Shown: positions 6,766-15,035, counted from the stretch's first letter. The stretch: DNA of 17,106 nucleotides from PWHW01 sp964435025 (GCA_964435025.1 CAYSXL010000011.1:1-17106), one strand, 5' to 3'. The notes: a model not told the origin generated them from the sequence alone. A program made the numbers and translations.

Positions 6766-6774
6766 ATTCTACCA
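6766..6774 (-). promoter_or_regulatory. Extended -10 promoter for ftsK-recA
   Basis: The minus strand reads TGGTAGAAT (6774-6766), matching the extended -10 pattern TGnTATAAT with one change. The -35 region is only a T-run left by the rpoC terminator. The predicted start near 6759 would leave just ~3 nt before the ftsK ATG, that is, a near-leaderless mRNA. Confidence 0.45.
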
Positions 6775-6786
6775 CATTCTCACACT

Positions 6787-6815
6787 AAAAAAAACAGGGA
6801 AAAATCCCTGTTTTT
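6787..6815 (-). terminator. Intrinsic terminator of rpoBC
   Basis: A perfect 11-bp stem (arms 6790-6800 and 6805-6815, core CAGGGA/TCCCTG) with a 4-base loop lies 27 bases after the rpoC stop. On the minus strand it runs into eight consecutive T. The A/T-symmetric arms also allow some activity on the plus strand, where no gene precedes it. Confidence 0.88.
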
Positions 6816-6841
6816 AAATATACGCCTCTCCCTTTTTCCAT

Positions 6842-9800
6842 TTATTTTTCTATAAAACCGGTTCCCGAGGGAATAAGTTTTCCAATAATGACGTTTTCTT
6901 TGAGTCCTTTTAAGCCGTCTGTTTTCCCTTCCATGCAAGCATCGATGAGTACCTTCGATGTTTGCTGAAAAGAAGCGGCCGAAAGGAATGAGTCGGTTGT
7001 TAAGGCAATCTTGGAGATACCCAGAAGAACATCTTCCGCCTTCGGAGGGTTTCCCTTTTTCTTCTCAATTGTTTCTTTAATCGAAAGATAACGCTCCCTT
7101 TCCACCATTTCCTTGGGAGTAAATGAACTATCTCCGGGGTCTTCTATGGTAACACGGGAGAACATCTGCCTTACAATAATCTCCAAGTGCTTATCATGGA
7201 TATCCACTCCCTGGGAAACATAAACTTTTTGAGATTCTTTCAAGATATATTTTTGTGTCGCTTTTTTCCCCTGTAATCTAAACAGTTTGTTCATATCAAG
7301 ATTTCCTTCACACAAAGAATCTCCCTTTTTAACTTCTTCTCCCGGATTTACATATATCGCTTTCTTGGGCTCAATCTTATAATTAATTATCTTTTTCTTT
7401 CCTTCTTTGGGTTTTATTTTAACTACCCTATCTTCCGTTATTTCCGCTACTTTGCCGTCCACATCGGAAATGTCGGCTTTACCCTTGGGAACTCTTCTTT
7501 CAAGAATTTCTTGAATACGGGGAAGACCCATAGTTATGTCAGCACCTCCGGCGACACCCCCTGTATGGAAAGTTCTCATTGTAAGTTGCGTCCCCGGCTC
7601 TCCGATGGCTTGCGCGGCTACGATTCCCACCGCATCTCCTTTTTTAACTTTCCTATTTAACCCCATATCCCATCCGTAACAGGAAGCGCAAACACCTCCG
7701 ACAACCTTGCAAGACAAGACCGATCTTACCTTCATAGAAGAAATATCCGAATTCTCTATTTGTTTTGCTTTCTTGGTAGTAATTATTTCTCCTTTTTTAA
7801 CTAAAACACTTCCTTTCATTTTTATATCTTCAAGAGCGACTCTCCCGCTAATTTTAAAAGAAAGGTCTTGGTCTATCTCGTCGGCTTCAGACCTTAATAT
7901 CTCAATCCCTTCCGTATCCTTGCAATCTTCTTTTGTTACCCTCACTTCGTGAGCTACATCTATAAGCCTTCTTGTAAGATATCCCGCTTGCGCCGTACGG
8001 AGTGCCGTATCCACGGTCCCTTTTCTCGCTCCGTGAGTAGAAATGAAATACTCAAGGACATCAAACCCTTCTTTGTAAGAGCTTTTAATGGGAAGCTCTA
8101 TTATCTCTCCGGAAGGATTCACTACCATTCCTTTCATTCCCGCCATTTGTATGGGTTGAGACCAAGAACCTCTCGATCCGGAATCGGTAATAATGAAAGC
8201 TGAACTGTTTTTAGGAAGCGCCTGCGGAACTTTCTCTTCAATCTCTCCCTTCACCTTTGTCCAAGCTTCGACTATCTTCTCTTTCTTCTCTTCTTCCGAG
8301 AAAAATCCTTGTTCAAAATAATTCTCTATTTCTTCTCTTTCTTTTTCTCCTCTCTCTATAATCTCTTTTTTATCTTCCGGTATGTTAAGATCATCCATTC
8401 CCCAAGACACACCCGACCTCGTAGCAAACTCAAAACCTAAATCCTTGACTCTGTCAAGAAGAAGATGTGCGTCCTCTCCTTCGTGTTCTTGAATAATATC
8501 CGCCACTATCTTTTTTAATTCACGGGATCTCATTAATTTATTCTGAAAGGGTATGTTCTCCGGCAAAGCTTCATTGAAAACCACTCTTCCCGCCGTGGTC
8601 TCCACAATGCTTCCCTTAACACGTGCTTTTATCTTTGCGTGTAACTCTACATCTCCCGTCTCAAGCGCAAGTTCAACCTCCCCGGGAGAAGCAAAAATTT
8701 TGCCCTCTCCTTTCACCCCTTCTCTTTCCATTGTTAAAAAGTAACACCCTAAAATAATATCCTGCGAAGGAGACACTATAGGCTGTCCCGTTGCGGGCTT
8801 TAGAAGATTAAGAGAAGACATCATCGTGTTTCTTGCCTCCTCCTGTGCTTTTTCCGAGAGTGGAAGATGCACCGCCATTTGATCACCGTCAAAGTCGGCG
8901 TTGAAGGCTTCACATACGAAAGGATGAATCCGCACGGCAAGACCCTCAATAAGAACAGGTTTAAATGCCTGTATCCCAAGCCTATGAAGTGTGGGAGCAC
9001 GATTTAGAAGAACCATTTTATCCTTTACCACTTCCTCTAAAATAGCCCAAACTTCGTCCGTTCCTTCTTCGATAAGACGTGACGCCCCGCGAACATTATA
9101 AGCAAGCTTCTGTTCTAAAATACGAGAAATGACAAAAGGCTTAAATATCTCCAGAGCCATTTTCTTAGGTATCCCACACTGGTTTAGTTTGAGGTCCGGT
9201 CCGATTACAATAACAGACCTTCCGGAGTAATCCACTCTCTTACCGAGAAGGTTTTGTCTAAATCTTCCTTGTTTTCCTTTCAGCATGTCCGCAAGAGACT
9301 TCAAGAGCCTTTTTCCTCCCGTAGAAGCTTGCGTAACCACACCTTTGCGCATCTGATTATCAAGCAATGCGTCAACAGCTTCCTGAAGCATTCTCTTTTC
9401 ATTTCTGACAATGACCTCCGGAGCGCTAATATCAAGTAAATATTTGAGACGCCCGTTGCGATTGATTACTCTCCTGTAAAGATCATTCAAATCGGAGGAA
9501 GCGTATCTTCCACCATCAAGTTGAATTATCGGCCGAAGATCGGGAGGTAAAACCGGTAAAACATTAACAAACATCCATTCCGGCTTTATACCTGCCGCTT
9601 TCATTCTTCTGAATACTCTCATCCTATGCAAGATTTTTTTTCTTTTCGCGCTCGATGTTGTTTTTTCTTTTTCTTTGCTCAGCTTTTCAATTTCTTCGTC
9701 AAGATTAATCTCTTTAAATATATCTTTCAACACTTCCGCTCCCGTACCCGCTTCAAATATTTCTCCGTACTTTACAGAAAGCCTGTGATACTCAACTTCC

Positions 9801-10393
9801 GAAAAAACTTCCATGGGCTTTATCTGCTTTATTTCTTCGCGAGCGCTTTCCCTATGCGTGTTAAGCTTCTGGAGCTCTTCTTCAAGCGCTTCTCCTTTAA
9901 GCTCTGCTTTCTTTTCCTTTACTTTCTTTTTATATTCTTTATCTATCTCTTTTAATATTTTTTTCTTTTTTTCCTCTTCTACTTCTGTGACAATATATGC
10001 CGAAAAATAAACTACATTTTCCAATTTTTTCATTGGGATGTCCAAAACAAGCCCCATTCTGGAAGGAATACCTCTCAAAAACCATATATGCGAAACAGGG
10101 CAAGCGAGTTTGATATGCCCCATCCTTTCTCTTCTTACGGATGCTTTGGTAACCTCCACCCCGCAACGATCACAGACAACTCCTTTAAAGCGGACTTTTC
10201 TGTACTTCCCGCAATAACATTTATAATCTTTTTCCGGTCCGAATATTTTTTCACAAAAAAGCCCTTCTTTTTCAGGCTTCTGGTTGCGGTAGTTTATGGT
10301 TTCCGCTTCCAGCACTTCTCCGTGGGACCACTCCAAAATATCCTCGGGGGAAGCAAGTTTTATTCTAATAGCGACAACATCTTCTACACGCAT
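6842..10393 (-). CDS. rpoC: DNA-directed RNA polymerase subunit beta'
   Basis: This 1183-residue catalytic subunit of RNA polymerase has all key elements. The N-terminal zinc site has Cys59, 61, 74 and 77. The catalytic loop NADFDGDQMA (498-507) carries three metal-binding Asp residues. The second zinc site has Cys824, 895, 902 and 905. The bridge-helix/trigger-loop region runs GIVAAQAIGEPGTQLTM then TFHTGG (~924-946). Residues ~138-195 are a Lys/Glu-rich coiled-coil-like segment that appears inserted relative to beta' of model bacteria. No large lineage insertion is seen in the C-terminal half. The ATG is the only option because TAA lies in frame four codons upstream. Context is AAAATT-ATG without a Shine-Dalgarno. 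It is cotranscribed with rpoB across a repeat-filled 113-base spacer and ends at a strong terminator. Confidence 0.97.
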   Translation of the reverse strand: MRVEDVVAIRIKLASPEDILEWSHGEVLEAETINYRNQKPEKEGLFCEKIFGPEKDYKCYCGKYRKVRFKGVVCDRCGVEVTKASVRRERMGHIKLACPVSHIWFLRGIPSRMGLVLDIPMKKLENVVYFSAYIVTEVEEEKKKKILKEIDKEYKKKVKEKKAELKGEALEEELQKLNTHRESAREEIKQIKPMEVFSEVEYHRLSVKYGEIFEAGTGAEVLKDIFKEINLDEEIEKLSKEKEKTTSSAKRKKILHRMRVFRRMKAAGIKPEWMFVNVLPVLPPDLRPIIQLDGGRYASSDLNDLYRRVINRNGRLKYLLDISAPEVIVRNEKRMLQEAVDALLDNQMRKGVVTQASTGGKRLLKSLADMLKGKQGRFRQNLLGKRVDYSGRSVIVIGPDLKLNQCGIPKKMALEIFKPFVISRILEQKLAYNVRGASRLIEEGTDEVWAILEEVVKDKMVLLNRAPTLHRLGIQAFKPVLIEGLAVRIHPFVCEAFNADFDGDQMAVHLPLSEKAQEEARNTMMSSLNLLKPATGQPIVSPSQDIILGCYFLTMEREGVKGEGKIFASPGEVELALETGDVELHAKIKARVKGSIVETTAGRVVFNEALPENIPFQNKLMRSRELKKIVADIIQEHEGEDAHLLLDRVKDLGFEFATRSGVSWGMDDLNIPEDKKEIIERGEKEREEIENYFEQGFFSEEEKKEKIVEAWTKVKGEIEEKVPQALPKNSSAFIITDSGSRGSWSQPIQMAGMKGMVVNPSGEIIELPIKSSYKEGFDVLEYFISTHGARKGTVDTALRTAQAGYLTRRLIDVAHEVRVTKEDCKDTEGIEILRSEADEIDQDLSFKISGRVALEDIKMKGSVLVKKGEIITTKKAKQIENSDISSMKVRSVLSCKVVGGVCASCYGWDMGLNRKVKKGDAVGIVAAQAIGEPGTQLTMRTFHTGGVAGGADITMGLPRIQEILERRVPKGKADISDVDGKVAEITEDRVVKIKPKEGKKKIINYKIEPKKAIYVNPGEEVKKGDSLCEGNLDMNKLFRLQGKKATQKYILKESQKVYVSQGVDIHDKHLEIIVRQMFSRVTIEDPGDSSFTPKEMVERERYLSIKETIEKKKGNPPKAEDVLLGISKIALTTDSFLSAASFQQTSKVLIDACMEGKTDGLKGLKENVIIGKLIPSGTGFIEK

Positions 10394-10506
10394 AATTTTA
10401 ACTTATAATTTATAACTTGTGATTTATGACTTATGACTACGACTATCTTTATTAGTTATTGTTATCGTCAATGTGAGCCCGAAGGGCTCTTGTCACTTGT
10501 CATTGG
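10394..10506 (-). repeat. Heptanucleotide microrepeat filling the rpoB-rpoC spacer
   Basis: On the minus strand the spacer divides into CC, fifteen 7-base blocks and AAAATT. The rpoC-proximal blocks are clearly related and in phase: ATAAGTC, ATAAATC, ACAAGTT, ATAAATT, ATAAGTT (10434-10400). The rpoB-proximal blocks AATGACA and AGTGACA form a second pair. The middle is degenerate and includes a GC-rich palindrome. No ribosome-binding site or convincing promoter is present. Confidence 0.7.
10475..10489. repeat. GC-rich palindrome inside the rpoB-rpoC spacer
   Basis: GAGCCC-GAA-GGGCTC forms a perfect 6-bp hairpin with a 3-base loop. It is not followed by a T-run on either strand, so it is not an intrinsic terminator. 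It could be an RNA-processing or pausing site between rpoB and rpoC, or a remnant of a dispersed palindromic repeat like the one between ligA and rodA. Confidence 0.5.
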
Positions 10507-13500
10507 TTATTTGTCTTTTTTCTTAACTTCCACATTGATTCCCATCGCTTTCATTTCCGAAACCAAAAGATCAAAAGAGGCAGGCACGTTCGGTGTTTGA
10601 ATGTGCTCTCCTTTGAGTATTGACTCATACGCGGATGCTCTTCCGGGAACATCGTCGGACTTTATGGTAAGCATTTCTTGGAGAGTATGTGCGGCACCGT
10701 ATCCTTCAAGGGCCCACACTTCCATTTCTCCGAATCTTTGTCCTCCGAATTGCGCCCTCCCGCCCAACGGTTGCTGGGTTATAAGAGAGTAGGGGCCAAT
10801 AGACCTCATATGTATCTTGTCCTCCGCCATATGTTCAAGTTTCATCATATAAATGTACCCTACGGTTATCTTTTGCGGAAACTCTTTTCCTGTTCTTCCG
10901 TCAAAAAGCCTCATCCTTCCATCTTCGGGAAGCCCGGCTTTTTTAAGTTCCTCTCTTATATCTACGGCGGTAGCGCCGGAAAGGGCAGGCGTTACGGCGA
11001 TGTAATTTCTCTTTTTCGCGGCAAATCCTAAATGTGTCTCCAAAATCTGACCCAAATTCATCCTTGATACTACGGAGAGAGGATTTAAAATAATGTCCAC
11101 CGGTGTTCCGTCTTCCAAAAAGGGCATCTCTTCTTCGGGAAGTACCTGAGATATAACCCCTTTATTACCGTGTCTTCCCGCGAGCTTGTCTCCCGCTCTA
11201 ATTTTTCTCATTTGCGCCACTTTTACCTCCACTCTTTTTGTAACTCCCGTATCCAGTTTGTGTCCTTCTTCACGTGAAAAAACTTTTACATCAATAACCC
11301 TTCCTCTTTTCCCGTGTTCCATCGTGAGCGACGCATCTTTAACATCCTTTGCTTTCTCCCCGAAGATAGCTTTAAGCAATCTTTCCTCGGCAGTAAGGTC
11401 TGTCTTCCCTTTGGGAGATATTTTTCCTACCAAAATATCATTTGGTTCCACTTCAGCCCCAATCCGGACGACACCTTCCTCATCAAGATCTTTTAGTTTT
11501 TTCTCCGAGACATTGGGAATGTCGGAGGTAGTGACTTCCGACCCCAGCTTCGTCTCTCTTACATCACAAGAAAAATTTTCAATATGGATTGATGTATATT
11601 TATCATCCTTGACAAGTCTTTCGGAAATGATGACCGCATCTTCAAAATTTCTTCCTCTCCAGGACATAAAAGCGACAAGAACATTTTGTCCAAGAGCGAC
11701 TCTTCCATTTTCTATAGCCCCTCCGTCGGTCAAAAATTGTCCCTTCTTAACATCCTCTCCCTTTTTAACAACCGGTTTTTGATGGAAACATGTATATTGA
11801 TTGGTTTCCGAAAATATCTCAAGATTGTATTTGCGTTCCCCTTTATTTGTCTTTATTACTATATGCTTCCCGTCAACCTCTTTTACTTTCCCGGACTCCT
11901 GAGCAACAATTACGTGACCCGAATCTTGGGCAACCCTTTCTTCCGTTCCCGTAGAAACAACCGGTGCTTCCGGATTAAGCAGAGGGACGGACTGTCTTTG
12001 CATATTCGAACCCATAAGCGCCCTGTTAGCGTCGTCGTTCTGCAGAAAAGGTATCATGGAGGCGGCCACGGACACGAGCTGCTCCGCCGCCACATCGATA
12101 AACTGTACTTCGTTCTTCGCAAATACTCCCGGTTTCCCGTTAAATCTTGCCTCCACTTTCGAGGAAATAATCTTTCCTTTTTCGTCGGTCTCGATTCCTC
12201 CGTGAGCAATAATATACTTCTCCTCCTCATGGGCGTTAAGATAGAATTTTTCCGTCGTCACTTTCCCTTTTTCAACTTTAAAATAGGGTGTTTCCAAAAA
12301 TCCGTATCTGTTTATTCTCGCGTAGAGAGACAAATGACTCACAAGCCCCACATTTTGCCCTTCGGAAGTTTGTATGGGGCAAATCCTCCCGTAGTGAGAA
12401 GACTGTACATCTCTAGCCTCAAATCCGGCTCTTTCTCTTTTAAGTCCTCCCGGACCCGTTGCTGTAAAACGCCTTTTGTGTTCCATTTCAGAAAGGGGAT
12501 TATTACAGTCCATAAACTGGGAGATTTGGGAAGAGGAAAAGAACTTTTGCACTGCTGCCGCGAAAGGACGAGAATTAACAAGCTTTGCCGGCCCGACTCC
12601 TTCGACGTCGGCAGTGGATATTTTATCCTTTATATTTCTTTCTATCCTGGTAAGACCAAGACGCAGCGTGTTTTCCAAAAGTTCCGCAAAGGGTCTTACA
12701 CGCCTGTTTCCCAGATGGTCAATTTCGTCCGCGCTTGCTCCCGGAGTGTTGTTCATCCGAATAATTTCCCTTAGTACGGCAACAATATCTTCCGGATAGA
12801 GCAATCTGTCATCGATTCCTATATCCTCTTCTTGTTTTATCTCCGGAAGTCTCTGCCACATTCTCCATCTTCCCACTTCGGAAAGGTCATAACGTTCAAA
12901 ATTAAAGAAGGTATTCTCTACAAGTTCCCTCGCCGTCTCGGGAGTAACCACATCTCCCGGACGTATTCTTTTATATATTTCCACCAGCGCGGTCTCTCTG
13001 TCTTTGGAAGCATCCTTCTCCAGTGTTTTTTCAATATATTTTCTATCCCCAACCTCTATATCCTTAAAAATTTTCGTTATCTCCTCGTTGGTAGCATCTT
13101 TTAATCCCGGGTATTTCATATTCGGAAGACCAATCGCCCTGAGGAGTGTCGTAGCGGGAACCTTCCTTCTTCTGTCAATCTTTACTCCGATAAGACCGGA
13201 GGGTTCAGTCTGAAATTCAAGCCACGTTCCTCTGTTAGGGATAATCTTTGCTCCAAAGCAGTCTTCACCTTTAATATTCTGCGCCGTAAAAAACGCTCCC
13301 GGTGAGCGGATAAGTTGAGAAACAGCGACTCTTTCAACTCCGTTAATAATAAAAGTTCCTCTTTCGGTCATAAGAGGAAAATCACAAAGAAAGACTTCCT
13401 GCTTTTTTGATTTACCCGTCTTAAGATTACGAAGCTCCACTTCTATTTTGAGAGGAGCTTCGTAAGATTCATTATTTTCCTTGGCCCTGTTTCCGTTTTC

Positions 13501-13701
13501 GTATTTTGATTTCCCAATCTTATGGTCAAGAAAATAAAGCTCCCATTCCTTCCCGGCATAATCGCGGATAGGGGATATTTCATAAAAGAGAGCCTTTATT
13601 CTTTCGTTCCAAAAATTTTCCCAAGCGTCCTTCTGTAAACTCAGAAAATAAGGAGACTGAAGGGAAATCTTCTTCTTGCCGAAGTGTTTTACTTTTTGCA
13701 T
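10507..13701 (-). CDS. rpoB: DNA-directed RNA polymerase subunit beta
   Basis: This 1064-residue polymerase subunit is shorter than B. subtilis RpoB (about 1190) or E. coli RpoB (1342), so it lacks the usual lineage insertions. Diagnostic segments include ERGTFIINGVERVAVSQLIRSPG (113-135), the fork/rifampicin region SSSQISQFMDCNNPLSE (389-405) and the catalytic-domain motif RAGDKLAGRHGNKGVIS. The C-terminal part includes GGQRFGEMEVWALEGYGAA. Rifampicin-pocket positions differ from E. coli: Thr413 for Ser531, Thr415 for Leu533 and Ser446 for Pro564. His526 and Asp516 equivalents are kept. An in-frame TAG five codons upstream confirms the ATG; there is no Shine-Dalgarno. It has its own promoters and a structured leader, and no rplJ/rplL genes precede it, unlike the common rplJL-rpoBC order. 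Confidence 0.97.
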   Translation of the reverse strand: MQKVKHFGKKKISLQSPYFLSLQKDAWENFWNERIKALFYEISPIRDYAGKEWELYFLDHKIGKSKYENGNRAKENNESYEAPLKIEVELRNLKTGKSKKQEVFLCDFPLMTERGTFIINGVERVAVSQLIRSPGAFFTAQNIKGEDCFGAKIIPNRGTWLEFQTEPSGLIGVKIDRRRKVPATTLLRAIGLPNMKYPGLKDATNEEITKIFKDIEVGDRKYIEKTLEKDASKDRETALVEIYKRIRPGDVVTPETARELVENTFFNFERYDLSEVGRWRMWQRLPEIKQEEDIGIDDRLLYPEDIVAVLREIIRMNNTPGASADEIDHLGNRRVRPFAELLENTLRLGLTRIERNIKDKISTADVEGVGPAKLVNSRPFAAAVQKFFSSSQISQFMDCNNPLSEMEHKRRFTATGPGGLKRERAGFEARDVQSSHYGRICPIQTSEGQNVGLVSHLSLYARINRYGFLETPYFKVEKGKVTTEKFYLNAHEEEKYIIAHGGIETDEKGKIISSKVEARFNGKPGVFAKNEVQFIDVAAEQLVSVAASMIPFLQNDDANRALMGSNMQRQSVPLLNPEAPVVSTGTEERVAQDSGHVIVAQESGKVKEVDGKHIVIKTNKGERKYNLEIFSETNQYTCFHQKPVVKKGEDVKKGQFLTDGGAIENGRVALGQNVLVAFMSWRGRNFEDAVIISERLVKDDKYTSIHIENFSCDVRETKLGSEVTTSDIPNVSEKKLKDLDEEGVVRIGAEVEPNDILVGKISPKGKTDLTAEERLLKAIFGEKAKDVKDASLTMEHGKRGRVIDVKVFSREEGHKLDTGVTKRVEVKVAQMRKIRAGDKLAGRHGNKGVISQVLPEEEMPFLEDGTPVDIILNPLSVVSRMNLGQILETHLGFAAKKRNYIAVTPALSGATAVDIREELKKAGLPEDGRMRLFDGRTGKEFPQKITVGYIYMMKLEHMAEDKIHMRSIGPYSLITQQPLGGRAQFGGQRFGEMEVWALEGYGAAHTLQEMLTIKSDDVPGRASAYESILKGEHIQTPNVPASFDLLVSEMKAMGINVEVKKKDK

Positions 13702-13737
13702 ACCGCTTTTGAGCTATTAACTAATTAATATTTTTAA

Positions 13738-13785
13738 AGAAAGCAAAACAAAAACTCCCCACACACTGTTAGGAGTTTGCTTTCT
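13738..13785 (-). promoter_or_regulatory. Terminator-like hairpin in the rpoBC leader (attenuator candidate)
   Basis: On the minus strand an outer arm AGAAAGC (13785-13779) and inner arm AAACTCC (13778-13772) pair with GGAGTTT (13758-13752) and GCTTTCT (13744-13738). A 13-base loop separates the inner arms. The unpaired TTGTTTT stretch follows the inner stem, giving GGAGTTTTTGTTTT, a typical intrinsic-terminator profile. It lies 36 bases before the rpoB ATG and inside the predicted leader. It may attenuate rpoBC or end rodA readthrough. Confidence 0.55.
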
Positions 13786-13790
13786 ATGAA

Positions 13791-13796
13791 ATTATA
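13791..13796 (-). promoter_or_regulatory. Possible second rpoB promoter, -10 box
   Basis: A perfect TATAAT stands on the minus strand five bases before the leader hairpin, so transcription would begin at about 13784, at the hairpin's first arm. No good -35 box is present at 16-18 bases. The element is tentative. Confidence 0.35.
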
Positions 13797-13886
13797 AGAA
13801 AGTGAGTTCAAACAAGATCTTAATATTACAAAACGAAACCATAAAAAATGGGTCGTATTTTGGACCTACCGTATTAAACATCCCTA

Positions 13887-13914
13887 ATTGTACTTAATTT
13901 ATTTTTTTTGTCAA
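13887..13914 (-). promoter_or_regulatory. Main promoter of rpoBC
   Basis: The minus strand shows a perfect -35 TTGACA (13914-13909), a 16-base A-rich spacer and -10 TACAAT (13892-13887). It begins one base after the rodA stop codon. The start near 13880 gives a leader of about 180 nt, the longest in this window, and it contains the terminator-like hairpin. Confidence 0.8.
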
Positions 13915-13915
13915 A

Positions 13916-14995
13916 TTACCTGGTATCCCTCCTTATACTCTGAAGTATTCCGAGGCCGATAAAGACAAATAGAAGATTACTTCCGCCATAACTTACCAAA
14001 GGAAGAGGGGTCCCTATTATCGGCAAAATTCCTAAGTTCATCCCTATATTTATAAAAGCCTGCGTAAAAATGAGAATAACAAGTCCGGAAACAAAAAGAC
14101 GCGGGAAATTTGTGTGAGACCGCAATATAACAATCGTCATTCTCCATAAAAAAACAACAAAGGCGGAAAGCAGTACCGCAACCCCGACAAACCCGAACTC
14201 TTCAGCAATGGCGGCAAAAATAAAATCTGTTTGGGGTTCCGGTAGAAAACCGTACTGTGTTTGTGTTCCACTTTCTAACCCCTTTCCCAAAAGCCCCCCG
14301 CTTCCTACCGCAATTTGCGCTTGAGCTTGACCCCATCCTATCCCTTGCGGATCAAGATCGGGACTAACAAACGACACCACTCTCTCTTTTTGATAATCTT
14401 CCAGAAAGAACATCCATCCGGCACCAAAAACAATAAGACCCATAAGAACAAGGACGACGAAATGTCTCATTTTAATACCGGAAATAATCAAGATACCTAT
14501 CCATACGGCAACAAGCACAAGAGCTGACCCGAGATCCGGCTGCCGAAAAATAAGAAATGCCGGAATAAAAACATAAATTCCCGAAAGGATAATGTGAGAG
14601 ATTTTATACATTTCCACGTGACGAGTCGAAAAAAACTTCGCCAGAAGAATAATAATTATTATCTTGAAAATTTCGGCAGGGTCAAGAAGAAAGGGGCCCA
14701 CCTCATACCACCTGCGTACATTTCTTATCACCGGTGCAAAGAAGAAAAGTCCGTAAAGGGAGAGAAGAGAGAGAAGGTAAAGAAAAAGAACAAAATAAGA
14801 GTTTTCCCTGAAAGCTCTCCAGTCGATAAGAGAAATAAGGAACATTATAATAATACCCGCTGTGATAAAGCCCACTTGCCTTGAAACAAGAGAAGGATTG
14901 GTGCTGTAAATAGAGAGAATTCCTATCCCGGCAATAATAAAAACGGAGGCAAGTAAAACAAAATCAAATTCTTTTATGCGAGTTAGTAATCTCAT
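13916..14995 (-). CDS. rodA: Peptidoglycan polymerase RodA (SEDS family)
   Basis: This 359-residue integral membrane glycosyltransferase polymerises lipid II during cell elongation, normally paired with a class B penicillin-binding protein, which is absent from this window. About ten hydrophobic segments span the protein. SEDS signatures include RRWYEVGP near 94-101, RQPDLGSAL, the TDFIFAAIAEEFGF segment carrying the Asp essential in characterised RodA proteins, and the C-terminal LGILPIIGTPLPLVSYGGSN. The usual FQPSE motif reads LLDPAE, a mild deviation. The C-terminal signature favours RodA over FtsW. A TAA three codons upstream fixes the ATG; start context is CAAATT-ATG without a Shine-Dalgarno. 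It lies 40 bases after ligA across a palindrome, probably cotranscribed, and its stop abuts the rpoB promoter. Confidence 0.93.
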   Translation of the reverse strand: MRLLTRIKEFDFVLLASVFIIAGIGILSIYSTNPSLVSRQVGFITAGIIIMFLISLIDWRAFRENSYFVLFLYLLSLLSLYGLFFFAPVIRNVRRWYEVGPFLLDPAEIFKIIIIILLAKFFSTRHVEMYKISHIILSGIYVFIPAFLIFRQPDLGSALVLVAVWIGILIISGIKMRHFVVLVLMGLIVFGAGWMFFLEDYQKERVVSFVSPDLDPQGIGWGQAQAQIAVGSGGLLGKGLESGTQTQYGFLPEPQTDFIFAAIAEEFGFVGVAVLLSAFVVFLWRMTIVILRSHTNFPRLFVSGLVILIFTQAFINIGMNLGILPIIGTPLPLVSYGGSNLLFVFIGLGILQSIRRDTR

Positions 14996-15005
14996 AATTT
15001 GTTAT

Positions 15006-15035
15006 TCTGAGTTCGCTAAGGCGAACGAAGGATTC
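15006..15035. repeat. Palindromic element between ligA and rodA
   Basis: GTTCGC-TAAG-GCGAAC (15011-15026) is a perfect 6-bp hairpin, flanked by TTCTGA on the left and GAAGGATTC on the right. It fills nearly the whole 40-base spacer. The arrangement resembles dispersed palindromes of the ATTCTGAG...GAAGGATTC type seen between genes in various bacterial genomes. There is no T-run, so it is not a terminator. Confidence 0.5.

Noticed and set aside
10400..10420. TATAAT/TATAAA-like boxes suggesting an internal rpoC promoter
   Set aside because: They arise from the AT-rich heptamer repeat itself, with no matching -35 box; they cannot be told from repeat units.
11686..12774. Plus-strand open frame of 362 codons opposite rpoB
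   Set aside because: It lies wholly within conserved RpoB codons on the other strand and shows no family features; its length reflects scarce stops in the reverse frame.
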